From Roseibium sp. (GTDB lineage Bacteria; Pseudomonadota; Alphaproteobacteria; Rhizobiales; Stappiaceae), in the NCBI GenBank assembly GCA_017643215.1, contig JAEPNV010000012.1:1-64000 (forward strand): a stretch of DNA of 64,000 nucleotides. Reading direction: 5' to 3'. How positions within the stretch are numbered: position 1 is the first letter of the stretch; each line of letters begins with the position of its first letter. Made by a program: the position numbers and the translations under genes. Below, in pieces: positions 46,456 through 55,417 of this stretch. The notes beneath the pieces are model-generated. The model did not search any database, had not been told where the DNA came from, and saw only the letters and a list, made by a program, of their open reading frames with translations.

Positions 46456-46793
46456 TCCGATCTCCAAGTATTTGGAAATTCATGAGTTCCATCAAATCAC
46501 GCGCGCTGTAATCAAAGGTAAATCCGATTTTTTTGTTTGTTTTATTCGAAATAAATCGTGGCGTCGGTGCGTTTATTTGAATAAATTTTTATACATATGC
46601 CGCTAAGTATTTGTATCTGATCATCGAATGTGAGCTTGCTATAGCTGAAGCCGCGGGTCGCTCTCTGTTTCAACTGACGATCAAGATAGACACGTGCCGG
46701 TTCACAGCCGCGCTTTTGCATATCGCTGCGGATTGATCCAAGGGTTACGGATTCAGCCGCTTTTTAATGCTCGTGCTTGAAAAAAAAGGAACG
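46456..46793. other. AT-rich island between the small-protein genes
   Basis: This 338-bp stretch is clearly richer in A and T than the rest of the window (T-runs and A/T stretches such as 46526-46560 and 46571-46595). It holds the promoter region of the 46195-46455 gene. A 59-codon frame (46542-46721, minus) is listed separately. The local base bias hints at transfer or at a binding zone for a nucleoid protein, but neither is proven. Confidence 0.5.
46542..46721 (-). CDS. Possible 59-residue ORF in the AT-rich island
   Basis: An open frame starting MQKRGCEPARVYLDRQLK and ending KIYSNKRTDATIYFE lies in the AT-rich spacer. Its composition (Lys, Ile, Tyr rich in the C-terminal half) looks like a real but foreign peptide or a gene remnant. 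No ribosome site is convincing and I recognise no family. It may be chance. Confidence 0.2.
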   Translation of the reverse strand: MQKRGCEPARVYLDRQLKQRATRGFSYSKLTFDDQIQILSGICIKIYSNKRTDATIYFE

Positions 46794-46997
46794 TTAGGCG
46801 GTCACGTCGACCGAGGTGCCCAGACCAGCTCCTGGCGCGGCTTTCACGGCCTCAAGGTTCTGTGCGCCTTCTTCCAGCAAAGCGACAAGGCTGGCTTGCT
46901 GATCGGCCGCCATTTTCAGGAGTTTGGTCTGGATAGCCTGGCCGGTCTGGGCTTGTGTTGCCCCGACATAAGCGTTTGCGATGCTGACGCGGTCCAT
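46794..46997 (-). CDS. YjfB-like 'putative motility' small protein (3 of 3)
   Basis: A 67-residue protein: MDRVSIANAYVGATQAQTG, then a helix KLLKMAADQQASLVALLEEGAQNLE, then a Pro/Gly linker and the tail GLGTSVDVTA. The pattern (short M-D start, K-L-L-K helix, lG-x-x-V-D-v tail) resembles the YjfB putative-motility family. The name of that family rests on little evidence, and no flagellar gene is in the window. The ATG at 46997 has GGAGAGG upstream. The tail repeats in the two small genes to its left. Confidence 0.6.
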   Translation of the reverse strand: MDRVSIANAYVGATQAQTGQAIQTKLLKMAADQQASLVALLEEGAQNLEAVKAAPGAGLGTSVDVTA

Positions 46998-47061
46998 GTG
47001 CCTCTCCAAGTGCCGGGCAAGATTGGCCGAAGGACATAAAGGGAGGATTAATAAACTCTTT

Positions 47062-48549
47062 TTAGGCCGCCGAAATCAGGGCTTTGCGTCTTAACTTTCC
47101 GGAAGGTGTTCTCGGCAGCCCGCGCACAAACCTATAGGCTTTCGGGCGCTTATACTCCGCCAGGACCTTTCTGGCATGCTCGGCCAAGGCCGTTTCGTCC
47201 CTAAAACCAGGCGAGTGCGGCACTATAAATGCCGTGATCAGCGAGACTCCCTCGCGAATTGGAACATCGACAACGGCCACTTCAGCTACGTTCGGATGCG
47301 CGGACAGCGCGCGTTCCACCTCTTCCGGCGCCACGCGATAGCCGAAGGCGTTCATGACGTCGTCCGCCCGCCCGTCGTACCAGTAGTAATCCTCTTCGTC
47401 CCGGTGAGCCCGATCGCCGGTCAGAAACCAGCCGCCCCAAAACGCCTCCGCGGTCTCAGCCGGCTTGCCCCAATAGCCGAGCATCAGTCCCTGTTCGTCG
47501 CGGTGCACCGCCAAAAGTCCAACTTCGCCTGTTGGCGCCGGTTCAGGCTGACCTGAGCCCTCCTTTAGAATGTCGACTTTCCGCCCTGCTTGCGGTTTTC
47601 CCGATGATCCCGGCCGTGTCGGCACTCGGGGCCCAGACGAGATGTAGGTTGAAATCTCGCTCATGCCGAGCGCCTCGTAGAGGGGGCGGCCGGTTTGCTG
47701 GACCCAGTCATCGTGGAGACGCGCGGACAGGGCCTCGCCGGCCGACAAACCATGGCGCAGGGACGGGAAACGCTGCGCTGAGACGGTACCGTATTTCAGA
47801 ATGCGCCGGTAGAGGCTTGGAACGGCCGCAAACAGCGTTGCGCCGCTGTTTTCGATCAGGTCCAGCCAGATCCGCGGATCCCTGGGGCCATCGTATACAA
47901 GGCTGGTCGCTCCGTTCGCCCAAGGGTCCATCAGGCCGACGCCGAGCGTATAGGTCCAGTTGAAAGCGCCGCCATGCATTAGCCGGTCCGACCGCTCGAT
48001 CCCGTACCAGCCGTCATACATGGGGCGGCGGCCGGCAGCTGCGCGTTGTGCGTGCAAGACGCCCTTAGGGGTGCCACTCGTGCCGGATGTATAAATCAAA
48101 AACGCTGGATCATCAGCTTTGGTGCCGGCAATGGGGCCTGGTGCTTGGGCTTTCAGAGCCTCCAACTCGGCAGGTCCGACAACAGCCGTTGCGGAGGGTG
48201 GAAGTGCGGTCCGGCCGTCATGCACCACTACCCTCGCGCCGCTGTCCAGAAACAACTGGTCGGCTTCGGCGGCCGTCAATAGATCGGAGGTTGGAACCGG
48301 AACGAATCCGCCGGCGATCGCCCCGAAGAAGACCAAAGGAAAGTCGCTGCTGTGGCCCAGGCGGATCAGAATCCGGTCTCCGCGTTCAAGACCGTATAGT
48401 TTCAAGCCCGCACCAATGGCTCTGATCGTATGGCTCAGACGGCCATAGGACCATTTTTCAAGACAGGCTCCGCTGGGCCCGATGACCTCAGGCGCCGTAT
48501 CGGTGTCCTTCGGGCCGGCGTTTTCGAGGCAATATCGGGCCAGGTTCAT
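47062..48549 (-). CDS. ANL-superfamily acyl-CoA ligase (benzoate-CoA-ligase-like)
   Basis: A 495-residue AMP-forming ligase. Motifs: LIYTSGTSGTPKGVLHAQ (ATP P-loop, about 150-167), LGMSEISTY (A5-like), FLTGDRAHRDEEDYYWYDGRADDVM (A7/A8 hinge region, about 370-395) and RTPSGKLRRKAL with the C-terminal catalytic Lys. The Trp/Gly-rich GAFNWTYTLGVGLMDPW is typical of the benzoate- or medium-chain-acyl-CoA ligase branch. It activates a carboxylate to its CoA thioester; the exact acid is unclear. It lies 12 bp downstream of the HBDH gene on the same strand, so both probably share a transcript. Confidence 0.86.
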   Translation of the reverse strand: MNLARYCLENAGPKDTDTAPEVIGPSGACLEKWSYGRLSHTIRAIGAGLKLYGLERGDRILIRLGHSSDFPLVFFGAIAGGFVPVPTSDLLTAAEADQLFLDSGARVVVHDGRTALPPSATAVVGPAELEALKAQAPGPIAGTKADDPAFLIYTSGTSGTPKGVLHAQRAAAGRRPMYDGWYGIERSDRLMHGGAFNWTYTLGVGLMDPWANGATSLVYDGPRDPRIWLDLIENSGATLFAAVPSLYRRILKYGTVSAQRFPSLRHGLSAGEALSARLHDDWVQQTGRPLYEALGMSEISTYISSGPRVPTRPGSSGKPQAGRKVDILKEGSGQPEPAPTGEVGLLAVHRDEQGLMLGYWGKPAETAEAFWGGWFLTGDRAHRDEEDYYWYDGRADDVMNAFGYRVAPEEVERALSAHPNVAEVAVVDVPIREGVSLITAFIVPHSPGFRDETALAEHARKVLAEYKRPKAYRFVRGLPRTPSGKLRRKALISAA

Positions 48550-48561
48550 CGGGAGTGACGA

Positions 48562-49446
48562 TCAGCGGGTCGGAACCGGCTCTTCGCCACGATAGTCATA
48601 AAAGCCGCGCTGGGTTTTGCGGCCGAGCCAACCGGCCTCGACGTATTTTACGAGAAGCGGACATGGTCGGTATTTGGTATCGGCAAGACCCTCATAAAGC
48701 ACCTGCATGATCGACAGGCAGGTATCGAGACCGATGAAATCGGCGAGCTGCAGCGGACCCATCGGGTGGTTGGCGCCCAGTTTCATCGCCTTGTCGATTG
48801 ATTCGACCGACCCGACACCCTCATAGAGCGTGTAGATCGCCTCGTTGATCATCGGGAGCAGGATCCGGTTGACCATGAAGGCTGGGAAGTCCTCGGCGAC
48901 CGCGATCTGTTTGCCGAGCTTGTCAACGAAGGTCCGCGATGCTTCGAACGTCTCGTCCTCGGTCGCGATGCCGCGGACGAGCTCCACCAGCTCCATGATC
49001 GGAACCGGGTTCATGAAGTGAATGCCGATGAAGCGCTCCGGCCGGTCGGTCGAAGCCGCCAGGCGGGTAATGGAGATCGACGATGTATTGGTCGCCAAAA
49101 TCGCTTCCGGTTTCAAGAGCGGGCAGAGCTGCGAAAAGATCTTGCGTTTGACCTGTTCATTTTCCACAGCGGATTCGATTACGAGATCGGCGTCGCTAAG
49201 CAGATCCAGGTCCTCTGCCGGTTTGATGCGCTCTAAAGCCGCCGCCCGGTCTTCTTCGGTGATCAGCTCCTTTTGAATTTGCCGCGCCATATAGCCGTTG
49301 ATCGAGGCGAGCCCCGATTCGATCCGCTCTATGGAAATGTCGCTCAGCGCCACGTCGAAGCCGGCCAGCGCACAGACATGGGCAATGCCGTTGCCCATTT
49401 GACCCGCGCCGATCACGCCGACTTTCTTGATTTCGACCACCATCAT
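48562..49446 (-). CDS. 3-hydroxybutyryl-CoA dehydrogenase
   Basis: NAD(P)-dependent oxidation or reduction of 3-hydroxyacyl-CoA/acetoacetyl-CoA. The 294-residue protein has the Rossmann loop VGVIGAGQMGNGIAHV (about 8-23), ATNTSSISIT, and the catalytic His in FIGIHFMNPVPIMELVELV, with FMVNRILLPMINEA in the C-terminal domain. It is likely to work in fatty-acid or butanoyl-CoA metabolism with the ETF genes upstream. Two adjacent ATGs (49446 and 49443) are possible starts. Confidence 0.93.
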   Translation of the reverse strand: MMVVEIKKVGVIGAGQMGNGIAHVCALAGFDVALSDISIERIESGLASINGYMARQIQKELITEEDRAAALERIKPAEDLDLLSDADLVIESAVENEQVKRKIFSQLCPLLKPEAILATNTSSISITRLAASTDRPERFIGIHFMNPVPIMELVELVRGIATEDETFEASRTFVDKLGKQIAVAEDFPAFMVNRILLPMINEAIYTLYEGVGSVESIDKAMKLGANHPMGPLQLADFIGLDTCLSIMQVLYEGLADTKYRPCPLLVKYVEAGWLGRKTQRGFYDYRGEEPVPTR

Positions 49447-49577
49447 CCATTCCGATCTGTAAGTGACAGCCCCTGCGACTGCTTGTGCCGGGTATTTTTG
49501 GCAAGTCTGGACCCGAACAGCAAGAACCCTGCGGCGAAAACAAGATCCCGCCGCCTGGATTTTTGCCTGTCAACCGA

Positions 49578-50510
49578 TTATTCGACGGCGGCCTTCAGTT
49601 CGGGCAGGACGTCGAACAGATCGGCGACCAGTCCATAGTCGGCGACCTGGAAAATCGGTGCCTCTTCGTCCTTATTGATCGCAACGATGATTTTGGAATC
49701 CTTCATGCCGGCCAGATGCTGAATGGCGCCGGAAATTCCGCAAGCGATGTAAAGGTCCGGCGCAACGACCTTGCCGGTCTGACCGACCTGCCAGTCATTG
49801 GGCGCATAGCCTGCATCGACCGCGGCCCGGGATGCGCCAACGGCAGCGCCAAGCGCATCGGCGACCGGCATGATGACTTCCTGGAATTTTTCTTCAGACC
49901 CAAGCGCCCGGCCACCGGAAATGATCACCTTGGCGGATGTCAGTTCCGGGCGGTCCGATTTCGACAGGGCCTCGCCGACAAAAGACGAGAGATCCGAACC
50001 GCCACCGGTGGTCACGTCCTCTATCGGTGCGCTGCCGTCCTCACCGGCTGCCGCAAAGCTTGCCGTGCGCACGGTGATCACTTTCTTCGCGTCCGACGAT
50101 TTCACGGTCTGGATGGCGTTGCCCGCATAGATCGGACGTTCGAACGTTTCCGCATCGATGACGGCCGTGATGTCGGAAAGCTGCATGACGTCCAACAGGG
50201 CGGCGACGCGCGGCAGGATGTTCTTGCCGTTGGCGGTGGCCGGCGCCACGATCGCATCGTAACTGTCGGCCAGACCAACGATCAGGTCGGCCATCGGTTC
50301 GGCGAGCTGGTGTTCGAGGTCGGAACCATCGGCAACGACAACCTTCGCCGCGCCGGACAGTTTTGCGGCGTCTTCGCCGACGGCCTTCACGTTTTGGCCA
50401 GCCACGAGAATATGGACATCGGCCCCGAGCGCGATGGCCGCCGTCAGGGCCTTTGCCGTCGCGTCGTTGAGCGCGCCATTGGCGTGTTCGGCCACAAGAA
50501 GTGTGGTCAT
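49578..50510 (-). CDS. etfA: Electron transfer flavoprotein alpha subunit
   Basis: FAD-binding subunit of ETF, which passes electrons from acyl-CoA dehydrogenases to ETF-ubiquinone oxidoreductase. The 310-residue protein has the C-terminal FAD domain with VISGGRALGSEEKF, GASRAAVDAGYAPNDWQVGQTGKVVAPDLYIACGISGAIQH and IVAINKDEEAPIFQVADYGLVADLF. The ATG at 50510 (MTTLLVAEH) is the normal family start. It begins 25 bp after the etfB stop in an etfB-etfA pair. Confidence 0.96.
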   Translation of the reverse strand: MTTLLVAEHANGALNDATAKALTAAIALGADVHILVAGQNVKAVGEDAAKLSGAAKVVVADGSDLEHQLAEPMADLIVGLADSYDAIVAPATANGKNILPRVAALLDVMQLSDITAVIDAETFERPIYAGNAIQTVKSSDAKKVITVRTASFAAAGEDGSAPIEDVTTGGGSDLSSFVGEALSKSDRPELTSAKVIISGGRALGSEEKFQEVIMPVADALGAAVGASRAAVDAGYAPNDWQVGQTGKVVAPDLYIACGISGAIQHLAGMKDSKIIVAINKDEEAPIFQVADYGLVADLFDVLPELKAAVE

Positions 50511-50535
50511 GATGGAATCCTCCTGCCGCGGGTCC

Positions 50536-51285
50536 TTAAAGGACGCCGGCCTCATTTTTGAGTTTTTCGACGAGTTCGGCGACCGAGCCGACCTTTACAC
50601 CTGCCTTGCGCGCCGGCGGTTCGGTCGTGTTGAGCACGCTCAGCCGCGGCGTCACGTCGACGCCGTAATCGGCCGGCGTCTTTTCGTCGATCGGCTTTTT
50701 CTTGGCCTTCATGATGTTCGGGAGCGAGGCGTAGCGCGGCTCGTTGAGACGCAGGTCTGTTGTTACGATGGCCGGAAGTTTCAGCTTGACGGTCTGCAGG
50801 CCGCCATCCACTTCGCGCGTCACGTCGACAGTGCCATCCCCAAGGTCGACTTTCGAAGCGAACGTGCCTTGGGCCCATCCGAGCAGAGCGGCGAGCATCT
50901 GGCCGGTCTGGTTGCTGTCGTCGTCGATGGCCTGCTTGCCGAGGATGACCAGGCCAGGCTCTTCCGCTTCCACCACGGCTTTCAGGATCTTTGCGACTGC
51001 CAGGGGTTCGACCGTTTCGTCAGTCTTGATTAAGATGCCCCGATCCGCACCCATGGCCAGACCCGTCCGAAGCGTTTCCGTTGCTTGTTGCGGCCCGATG
51101 GAGACCACAATGATCTCGGTCGCCTTGCCGGCCTCCTTCAGCCGCAGTGCTTCTTCGACGGAGATTTCGTCAAACGGGTTCATCGACATCTTGACGTTGG
51201 CAAGATCCACGCCCGATCCGTCCGCTTTCACGCGGACCTTTACGTTGTAGTCAATCACCCGTTTCACGGGCACCAGAATCTTCAT
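50536..51285 (-). CDS. etfB: Electron transfer flavoprotein beta subunit
   Basis: AMP-binding partner of EtfA. The 249-residue protein has the start [27 protein letters not shown] and the ETF-beta signature [33 protein letters not shown] (about 113-145). GAGGTTGAG lies upstream of the ATG. It is the first gene of etfB-etfA; HBDH and the acyl-CoA ligase follow downstream with a 131-bp gap. The 213 bp upstream up to the rhomboid gene show no other gene. Confidence 0.96.
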   Translation of the reverse strand: MKILVPVKRVIDYNVKVRVKADGSGVDLANVKMSMNPFDEISVEEALRLKEAGKATEIIVVSIGPQQATETLRTGLAMGADRGILIKTDETVEPLAVAKILKAVVEAEEPGLVILGKQAIDDDSNQTGQMLAALLGWAQGTFASKVDLGDGTVDVTREVDGGLQTVKLKLPAIVTTDLRLNEPRYASLPNIMKAKKKPIDEKTPADYGVDVTPRLSVLNTTEPPARKAGVKVGSVAELVEKLKNEAGVL

Positions 51286-51498
51286 TACGTCTCAACCTCT
51301 CGCTCGGCCGGCCGTGTTGCCGCGCCGCATCATTTGGCTTTGCCGCCGCCGTATTCAGCGCGCGCAAATGGCGGATTTCTGCCAATCATCGCGCATGCGG
51401 CGGGACGGTAATGACCGGCGCAGCATGAGTCAATGATGGCCTTGGGGAAGCTTTGGCCGAATTGGCCGGCAGCGGCGGTCTTGACTGCCTCCCACGGT

Positions 51499-52188
51499 TT
51501 ACAAGTCCCTGTCGAACAACGGAACACCCCGCCGGCGCATGAAGACGACCAGCACGCAACCGGCAAATAAGCCCCCAATATGTGCCGACCAGGCGACCTG
51601 GCTTTCTGGTCCGAATGCGGCATTGGCCACCTGATAAACGACCCATGCCCCCAATACCAGCCCGGCAGACAACCGCAGCGGAACACGGCCCAGAACGAGC
51701 ACCCAGACCTTCACCTTGGGGTGCAGCATCAAATAGGCGGCGACAACGCCGGATACCGCCCCCGAGGCGCCGACCAATGGCACATCAGATCCAATGTTGG
51801 AAATCGTATAGGCCAAGCCGCCGGCGGCCGCACACAGGAGGTAAAACACAAGATACTTGATGTGGCCGAGGGCGTCCTCAATGTTGTCTCCGAATACCCA
51901 AAGGAACAGCATATTGCCTGTCAGGTGCCACCAATCGCCGTGAAGGAACGCGTAGGTGATGACAGACAGGCTGTCGGGCAACACGCGCAATTCGGGCGAA
52001 AGCTCCTTCATCTCCAAAAAGACGCTTGGGATAAGGCCGTGGGAAAACGCCGATGCCGACGCGGCCGGCTCGAGGCCATAGTTCTGAACGAACAAAAACG
52101 CGGCGACGTTCGCGGCAATCAGTGACAGATTGACAACCGGGAAGGGGACGTGCGCCAGCCGGTTCTGGTCATGCAGGGGAATGAACAT
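51499..52188 (-). CDS. Rhomboid-family intramembrane serine protease
   Basis: A 229-residue membrane protein with six or so helices and the rhomboid catalytic dyad: Ser142 in VGASGAVSG and His203 in AWSAHIGG. The HGDWWHLTGNMLFLWVFG region holds the conserved His83 and Asn92 of the oxyanion site. Rhomboids cut single-pass membrane proteins inside the membrane. Substrate unknown. It lies 30 bp downstream of the adenosyltransferase gene, same strand. Confidence 0.92.
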   Translation of the reverse strand: MFIPLHDQNRLAHVPFPVVNLSLIAANVAAFLFVQNYGLEPAASASAFSHGLIPSVFLEMKELSPELRVLPDSLSVITYAFLHGDWWHLTGNMLFLWVFGDNIEDALGHIKYLVFYLLCAAAGGLAYTISNIGSDVPLVGASGAVSGVVAAYLMLHPKVKVWVLVLGRVPLRLSAGLVLGAWVVYQVANAAFGPESQVAWSAHIGGLFAGCVLVVFMRRRGVPLFDRDL

Positions 52189-52217
52189 GGACAGCTCCGG
52201 ACACCCGCTGCGTCACG

Positions 52218-52793
52218 TCAGCGGTTCTTGCCCGGAACCCATAACACGTCGCTTTCGCCCTTTTCATTCAGGAATCGCGAGACGACAAAAAAGAAATCGG
52301 AGAGGCGGTTCATGTAACGGGTGGCTGCGGGATTGACCGTTTCGCGCGCTTGCAGCTCGACCATCAAGCGCTCTGCGCGGCGGGAAACGGTCCGCGCAAG
52401 GTGGAGATAGGCGGATGCCGGGCTGCCGCCGGGCAGCACGAAGGAACGAAGGGGCGACAATTCGGCGTTGAAGCGGTCGATCGCCGCTTCGATCGCCTCC
52501 ACCTGCTGGTCCGTGATGCGCAACGGCTCGTAGCCGAGATCCTGGTCGGTCTCCGGCGTGGCCAGGTCCGCACCGAGGTCGAACAGGTCGTTCTGGATCC
52601 GGCTCAACACGGCATCGACTTCCGGGGCGTTGCTGGCAGTCTGAAGACGGACAACGCCAATCACGGAGTTGGTTTCATCAACCGTTCCATAGGCATCGAT
52701 CCGCAGGTCGTTCTTTGGCCGGCGCTCGCCCGTGCCAAGTGCCGTCGTGCCGTCATCTCCGGTCTTTGTGTAGATCTTGTTCAGTACAACCAT
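52218..52793 (-). CDS. ATP:cob(I)alamin adenosyltransferase, PduO type
   Basis: Makes adenosylcobalamin, the cofactor of methylmalonyl-CoA mutase and other enzymes. The 191-residue helical protein has the PduO signature KIYTKTGDDGTTALGTGERRPKNDLRIDAYGTVDETNSVIG (residues 6-46), with RTVSRRAERLMVEL and RYMNRLSDFFFVVSRFLN near the C-terminus. It is not of the CobA type. No cobalamin riboswitch-like structure was seen upstream. It lies downstream of a HIG1-like small gene. Confidence 0.94.
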   Translation of the reverse strand: MVVLNKIYTKTGDDGTTALGTGERRPKNDLRIDAYGTVDETNSVIGVVRLQTASNAPEVDAVLSRIQNDLFDLGADLATPETDQDLGYEPLRITDQQVEAIEAAIDRFNAELSPLRSFVLPGGSPASAYLHLARTVSRRAERLMVELQARETVNPAATRYMNRLSDFFFVVSRFLNEKGESDVLWVPGKNR

Positions 52794-52835
52794 GCCGAAC
52801 CTGCGTACCCCCTGAGTGTTCCAGGCCTCCTGGGC

Positions 52836-53033
52836 CTACCGGCCGGAGCCGTAGAAATAGAGCCCGCCCATGACGAGGACAATGACCAGAAATTGCAGTC
52901 CAACCCGCCACCGCATGAGTTTTTGCGAGCGATTGGCCGGCCCGCCTCGCATCATGTTCCAGATACCCATTAACAGCACCAGGGCGACAGCGGCCATGCC
53001 CACGGGCACCAGTGCGTTCATAATTGCGGCCAT
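52836..53033 (-). CDS. HIG1-domain-like twin transmembrane protein
   Basis: A 65-residue protein with two membrane helices (LVPVGMAAVALVLLMGIWNMMRG and VGLQFLVIVLVMGGLYFYG) joined by a basic loop with RSQKLMRWRV, the HIG1 signature. Eukaryotic HIG1/Rcf proteins bind respiratory complexes; the bacterial role is unknown. It is the usual neighbour of the PduO-type adenosyltransferase gene in Hyphomicrobiales. AGGAAA lies before the ATG. Confidence 0.85.
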   Translation of the reverse strand: MAAIMNALVPVGMAAVALVLLMGIWNMMRGGPANRSQKLMRWRVGLQFLVIVLVMGGLYFYGSGR

Positions 53034-53110
53034 CTTGATTTCCTAACGGTTTTCAATGCCATTATGCACTCTTTTCATGCCGCCAACGGGATCCGATCCC
53101 CTTCGACGGC

Positions 53111-53992
53111 TTACTCCTCGGACCGGGCCGCCCAGAGGCAAAACCGGTCCATCATCGAGGTTGGCAACAACCGGCGCGCCACGCCCATGACGGTGGTCGG
53201 CACCGTGACATGGTAGCGCGGCTTGGGGCGTTTGGCCTCGACGGCATGGATCAGCCGCTTCACGACGGCGGATGCGGGCAGTTTAAAGGGACCGGGCTCG
53301 TCGCGCTCCATTCGCCGTCTGCGTGTTTCATAGATCTCGCGGTGCGGCGAGGCAATCAGGCCTTTTGACCCAATCCAATGGTCGAAATTCGCCAATGCGT
53401 TCTGCGTGAACCGGGTCGCGATGGGACCGGGCTCGATCAAAGACACATGAATTCCAGTGCCTTTCAGTTCCTGGCGCAGCGTGTCGGAATAGCCTTCGAG
53501 CGCATATTTAGATGCTATGTAGGCGCCGCGATAGGGCAAGGCCACAAATCCCAACACCGACGAACACTGAACGATCCGCCCGGCCTTCTGCGCCCGCATG
53601 GCGGGCAAGATCCGCCGGGTCAAATCGTGCCAGCCGATAAAGTTGGCCTCAAAGAGCTGCCGGAGCGCATCGACCGGCATGTCCTCCAACGCCCCGGGGA
53701 TGGCATAGGCGCCGTTGTTGAAGACGGCGTCCAGTTTGCCATCGCAGCGATCAAGCACGGTTTTTGCGGCCGCCTCGATACTGGCTGCGTCCTCGTAGTC
53801 GAGATAAAGCGCTTCAAACCCCTGGCCGGCCAAAGAATCGATGTCCGCGGATTTGCGCGCGGTCGGGAACACCCTCCAGTTCCGGCCCCGGAACATCCGC
53901 GCCGCCTCCGCCCCAATTCCGGACGAACATCCCGTGATTAGGATCGTCCGGGGCGGATTGAACATTAAGGCGTCATCGGCCATGCGTGGCAT
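53111..53992 (-). CDS. SDR-family oxidoreductase
   Basis: A classical short-chain dehydrogenase with TGCSSGIGAEAARMF (NAD(P) loop), NNGAYAIPGALED, the catalytic Ser in CSSVLGFVALPYRGAYIASKYALEGYS, and Tyr/Lys in YIASK. The C-terminal extension with RYHVTVPTTVMGVARRLLPTSMMDRF is typical of a membrane-near subgroup. The first ATG (53992) is listed; 53965 (MFNPPRTILITG) is also plausible. Substrate unknown. It lies 77 bp upstream of the HIG1-like gene on the same strand. Confidence 0.88.
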   Translation of the reverse strand: MPRMADDALMFNPPRTILITGCSSGIGAEAARMFRGRNWRVFPTARKSADIDSLAGQGFEALYLDYEDAASIEAAAKTVLDRCDGKLDAVFNNGAYAIPGALEDMPVDALRQLFEANFIGWHDLTRRILPAMRAQKAGRIVQCSSVLGFVALPYRGAYIASKYALEGYSDTLRQELKGTGIHVSLIEPGPIATRFTQNALANFDHWIGSKGLIASPHREIYETRRRRMERDEPGPFKLPASAVVKRLIHAVEAKRPKPRYHVTVPTTVMGVARRLLPTSMMDRFCLWAARSEE

Positions 53993-54043
53993 CGTCCGGA
54001 TGGTGAAAACGGCGGTATTCGAACCGTGTCACCGGAGGGTCTA

Positions 54044-55282
54044 TCAAATCGACTCGCCCAAAAGCAATTTCGGTGTCGGGCCGGCCAGTCCGGCGGCCTC
54101 CGAAATGAACCGGGATTTGAGCGACGGCATACGGTCGACGAGGCCAAGACCGAAGTCGCGAGCCGCCCGTATGACATCGAAATCGTTGGAAAACAGCCGG
54201 TTGAGGACATCCGTCACAACGCCCATCTGGAAGGTGTCGAAGCGCCGCCACCGCTGATACCGCTCCAGAACGTCATAGGCCCCGATATCCTGGCCGAGCC
54301 GGCGCGCGTCCACAAGCACTTCGGCAAGTGCGGCAACATCCTTGAAGCCGAGATTGAGCCCTTGTCCGGCAATCGGGTGGATGCCGTGGGCCGCGTCACC
54401 GGCGAGCGCGAAACGCGGTTTGACGAATTCACGGGCAAGCCTCAGACCGAGGGGATAGGCGTGCCGGGCGCCGACCAATTCGAGCTGTCCGAGGTGATGG
54501 CCGAACCGCCGCTCCAGTTCCAGTTCAAAGGTAAAGTCGTCGCTTTCAATCAGCCGCTTGGCGTCAAGGCTCCGTTCCGTCCACACAAGAGACGACCGGT
54601 TGCCCGTCAACGGCAGGATCGCAAATGGCCCGGCTGGCAGGAAATGTTCCTCCGCCCGGCCGTTATGCGGGCGTTCATGGCGCACGGTGGTGACAATTCC
54701 CGATTGCCCGTAGTCCCAATGCACCGTCTTGATGCCCGCCAGATCGCGCATTTTCGAGCGGACGCCATCGGCTGCGATCAAAAGCCGGCTGACGGCGGTC
54801 TCGCCATTCTTGAGGGTTAAGGTCACACCATCCGGGCTGGTCCGGAACGTTTCGACGCTGTTGGGCGCCAGGAATTCAACGCCAAGACGTGATGCTTGAT
54901 CGTGAAGCGCCGGCAACATGACGCCGTTGGGAACCATATGGGCAAACGGCTCGCCGTCGGTGACTTCGCCGCCGAAGGTCAAGAACACCGGCCGGACCGT
55001 ATCCCGCAGTTTGCTGTCGGTGACGATCATTTCATTGATCGGCTGCGCGCTCGGGTAGATCTCGTCCCAGACCCCGAGGCGGTCGAGCATGCGGCTCGCC
55101 GCGGCGGCGATCGCCGAGGCTCGCGGATCCTTGCCCAGACTGTCCATGGGCTTTGGATCGATGACGGCGACCGCCAGGGAGGGGTCGGCTTTTTTCAACG
55201 CCAACGCCAGGGACAGGCCGACATAGCCGCCACCGGCAATGGCGATATCAAGAATACGCCCGGCCGAATGTGATTTCGCCAT
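54044..55282 (-). CDS. UbiH/UbiF/COQ6-type FAD hydroxylase
   Basis: A 412-residue flavin monooxygenase: the dinucleotide loop DIAIAGGGYVGLSLALALKKAD (about 10-31), the GDG-like RLLIAADGVRSKMRD, and the second FAD motif ALAGDAAHGIHPIAGQGLNLGFKDVAALAEVL. This is the UbiH/COQ6 family that hydroxylates the ubiquinone ring; which position it modifies cannot be read. The ATG at 55282 is chosen over a long upstream frame that lacks family features. It diverges from the tesB-like gene. Confidence 0.9.
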   Translation of the reverse strand: MAKSHSAGRILDIAIAGGGYVGLSLALALKKADPSLAVAVIDPKPMDSLGKDPRASAIAAAASRMLDRLGVWDEIYPSAQPINEMIVTDSKLRDTVRPVFLTFGGEVTDGEPFAHMVPNGVMLPALHDQASRLGVEFLAPNSVETFRTSPDGVTLTLKNGETAVSRLLIAADGVRSKMRDLAGIKTVHWDYGQSGIVTTVRHERPHNGRAEEHFLPAGPFAILPLTGNRSSLVWTERSLDAKRLIESDDFTFELELERRFGHHLGQLELVGARHAYPLGLRLAREFVKPRFALAGDAAHGIHPIAGQGLNLGFKDVAALAEVLVDARRLGQDIGAYDVLERYQRWRRFDTFQMGVVTDVLNRLFSNDFDVIRAARDFGLGLVDRMPSLKSRFISEAAGLAGPTPKLLLGESI

Positions 55283-55417
55283 TTTGCATTCTCCCGGGCG
55301 GTCGCCCCAATTTCTGCGTGCGCTTGACTTCCCTGCCGCCGCGCGTTCAAGACAACGGCCGGATCGCGATATGCGGCCGGCACGGGTATTTACTCCTATG
55401 TAGCAGGGATCTTGCCG

